Source: Coxiellaceae bacterium
Lineage (GTDB): Bacteria > Pseudomonadota > Gammaproteobacteria > Coxiellales > Coxiellaceae
Assembly: GCA_003450655.1 (NCBI GenBank)
Contig: DMFG01000065.1
Location: forward strand, 1 to 8,601
Direction of reading: 5' to 3'
DNA length: 8,601 bases
Part shown: one piece after another, positions 7,242-8,601 of the stretch
Layout: each line of letters begins with the position of its first letter
How positions within the stretch are numbered: position 1 is the stretch's first letter
Position numbers and translations under genes: made by a program
Notes under the pieces: generated by a model
What the model was told of the DNA's origin: nothing
What the model saw: only the letters and a program-made list of their open reading frames with translations
Databases searched by the model: none

Positions 7242-8403
7242 ATTGCCCATTTTTTTCTTTGGTGGCGGAAGGTGATGCGCTTGTGTTTCGATTTTTTCCC
7301 TTACTTTGCTTGCCGAAAGTGCCTGCGCGATATTCGCTTATAGGTGTGTGGCTAAACTTACCAGTATATTCTGGGGGTTGGTTTTCTTTACCCTGAGAAA
7401 CACCCGAGTGGCGCGGTGCTTTTATTTTTCGTGTATCACTATCCTTTGTTACTTGGTCTTTCTTATCTGGTGTGTTTTTATCTTCTGCACTTAATTTTAA
7501 TGTTAATGGGCCTAATACACGGTGAATTTCAGGTAGGGGCGGGAATTTTTGAGTAGATGCTTCTGATGGAGCTTTTGCTAAATCTCTTGTTTCCTTATCC
7601 ATTTTGGCTGTATGGTTGTCAGTAAAATAGGCAGTATTTTTTAATGTGAGGTTCTTGGGTTTTTTGAATCCTTCAATGACGCTGTAAGGATCATTTAATG
7701 TTGGGTCTTCAGGTGTTGATTGATAGAAATTAAGGCCAGGCAATGCTTGTTGCGTTATTGCATTTAGGAGGGGTAACAAAAAGTTGTGATCACCATTCAT
7801 ATTGTCAAACAGTTTTATATAGGTTTTTATTTCCTTTTTTAATGCTTGAATATGATTGATGCGACATTCTTTTTCTTTTTTATCTAGTGGTACCTTGGTC
7901 GTTTTTCTGTAATTATGAATTTTGGTAATGCGACTAACAATGTTACAAGTGTGCTCAAACCACTTTATTAGACTTTCATCTTGAGTGCCTATGGCTTGAA
8001 TAAAATGATGCGCATCTCCTGTCAATGGGCTGCCATTATTTCGTGTCGCAGTTCCTTCTAGGGGAGATCTTTCTTCTGTAGGAGATACTGGGGAAAACTT
8101 ACCTCGTGACTCTTCAAGTTCTTGGTATTTTGCGGTCGAAATAGTGAAGGCTTTAAGTGTGATCTCATTATTAATCTTAATTGAGTACGTGGGGCTTGAG
8201 TTATCAGGACTATATCCCAGTTTTTGGTCTTCTTGTTTTTTCTTCCCTTTTTTGGGCGTCATGAATACCCAGTCACTGCTTGTATCTTGTGTGTTTTTAG
8301 TCGCAGGGCTCGTCTTGGGTTTACTTCTCACTTGATTATCTTCCCACCTTAAAATTTCAACAGAAGCGTATCGAACATCAAAATCGCCAAAGGATATGAT
8401 CAT
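7219..8403 (-). CDS. Protein of unknown function, Lys/Ser/Thr/Pro-rich, largely disordered; possible secreted effector
   Basis: I do not recognise this 394-residue protein. It has no signal peptide or membrane span and looks soluble. A short N-terminal strand-like stretch (1-21) leads into a polar region with a basic cluster, TPKKGKKK (49-56), and many Ser/Thr-Pro pairs (for example YSP at 64, FSPVSP at 103-108, RSP at 112, GSP at 124). A likely helical core spans about 131-222 (HHFIQAIG, IKWFEHTCNIVSRI, HIQALKKEIKTYIKLFDNM, FLLPLLNAITQQALPGL). From about 265 to the end it is again polar and low in hydrophobics, with GKENQPPEY at 338-346. Composition and layout resemble host-directed effectors of intracellular bacteria, but that is inference. 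No clear Shine-Dalgarno precedes the ATG at 8403. Residue 48 is the next methionine. The last 7 codons and the stop lie inside secF. A frame this long without stops, with no competing gene over most of its length, supports it being real. Confidence 0.72.
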   Translation of the reverse strand: MIISFGDFDVRYASVEILRWEDNQVRSKPKTSPATKNTQDTSSDWVFMTPKKGKKKQEDQKLGYSPDNSSPTYSIKINNEITLKAFTISTAKYQELEESRGKFSPVSPTEERSPLEGTATRNNGSPLTGDAHHFIQAIGTQDESLIKWFEHTCNIVSRITKIHNYRKTTKVPLDKKEKECRINHIQALKKEIKTYIKLFDNMNGDHNFLLPLLNAITQQALPGLNFYQSTPEDPTLNDPYSVIEGFKKPKNLTLKNTAYFTDNHTAKMDKETRDLAKAPSEASTQKFPPLPEIHRVLGPLTLKLSAEDKNTPDKKDQVTKDSDTRKIKAPRHSGVSQGKENQPPEYTGKFSHTPISEYRAGTFGKQSKGKNRNTSASPSATKEKNGQSMAYRPR

Positions 8404-8601
8404 ATATTGTACGACATTAATCTTAAGGTAATATTAAATAAATCTCATTTGTCCGATAATGAAGCATTTTATCTTGCTGAATAGGTTCAGCTGTCGAAAT
8501 TTCATGCAGATTGGATGCATGAACCGTCTGAATTAGAAGGCGTTAGGTGAAAAACACCATATATTCATTTACTTGAAGGTTTTTTATAATTTTTTGTATG
8601 A
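8404..8601. other. AT-rich non-coding stretch upstream of the minus-strand gene
   Basis: No gene could be supported in these 198 bases. All frames are broken by stops within short distances. On the minus strand it must hold the promoter of the unknown gene, but only AT-rich candidates such as TAATAT and a TACAAT too close to the ATG are visible. On the plus strand a TATAAT occurs at 8585-8590 near the right edge without a good -35. The most defined element is the nested inverted repeat at 8484-8534. Confidence 0.6.
8484..8534. repeat. Nested inverted repeat (TTCATGCA / TGCATGAA inside TTCAG / CTGAA)
   Basis: The inner arms TTCATGCA (8501-8508) and TGCATGAA (8516-8523) are a perfect 8-bp inverted repeat around 7 bases. 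Outside them TTCAG (8486-8490) pairs with CTGAA (8528-8532), extendable by two G-T pairs. Alternatively GGTTCA (8484-8489) can pair with TGAACC (8520-8525), which would exclude the inner hairpin. It lies about 80-130 bp upstream of the minus-strand gene's ATG. No T-run follows on either strand, so it is not an intrinsic terminator. Confidence 0.65.

Noticed and set aside
7220..7256. Inverted repeat TACCGT/ACGGTA plus T-run as a terminator for secF
   Set aside because: The stem is only 5-6 bp, lies inside both coding regions, and the T-run starts 16 bp after the stem, so it does not fit an intrinsic terminator.
7306..7494. Plus-strand frame of 62 codons with hydrophobic, Cys-rich product after secF
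   Set aside because: It is also a shadow of the Lys/Thr-rich minus-strand gene, with no Shine-Dalgarno and no family resemblance.
8144..8335. Plus-strand frame for a hydrophobic 63-residue peptide opposite the unknown gene
   Set aside because: Leu/Phe-rich products are the expected mirror of Lys/Glu-rich codons on the other strand. There is no ribosome binding site or promoter, and the longer minus-strand frame is more likely.
8495..8600. Short plus-strand coding fragment (reading FHADWMHEPSELEGVR) as a decayed gene
   Set aside because: Only about 20 codons are open before TGA, it resembles nothing that I know, and the adjoining sequence has stops in the same frame.

Overview
The window looks like chromosomal sequence from a moderately AT-rich gammaproteobacterium. 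DnaX, Tgt, YajC, SecD and SecF all read like close relatives of the E. coli proteins, and the tgt-yajC-secD-secF order is typical of that class. One eukaryote-flavoured, disordered protein of unknown function next to these housekeeping genes hints at a host-associated lineage such as Legionellales. That lineage assignment is inference only.

Left part (1-1306, minus strand): read in the direction of transcription, a type II tRNA-Ser(GGA) with encoded CCA is followed after 6 nt by the small SRP RNA (4.5S, ffs), and then by dnaX, which runs off the left edge after 355 codons. The tight tRNA-ffs spacing suggests one processed precursor.

Intergenic part (1307-1742): no convincing gene. It holds a weak promoter candidate for the tRNA, several inverted repeats including a perfect 12-bp pair, three copies of the 10-mer AATCAACCAT, a terminator-like hairpin with a T-rich tract that has no known gene in front of it, and an extended -10 promoter facing right.

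Right-facing cluster (1743-7241, plus strand): a membrane acyl desaturase with a coiled-coil-like C-terminal extension lies 3 bp before tgt (queuosine in tRNA). It is followed by yajC, secD and secF, the ancillary complex of the Sec translocon. Gaps are 3, 2, 45 and 1 bp, so the five genes probably form one transcription unit with the extended -10 promoter in front.

Right edge (7219-8601): a 394-codon minus-strand gene of unknown function overlaps the 3' end of secF tail to tail. Its product is soluble, Lys/Ser/Thr/Pro-rich and mostly disordered, with a basic cluster, many Ser/Thr-Pro sites and a KEN tripeptide, around a helical core. Upstream of it (8404-8601) is an AT-rich stretch with a nested inverted repeat and no gene I can support. 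This protein and the structured 1307-1742 spacer are the least explained parts of the window. I see no CRISPR array, insertion sequence or phage gene.
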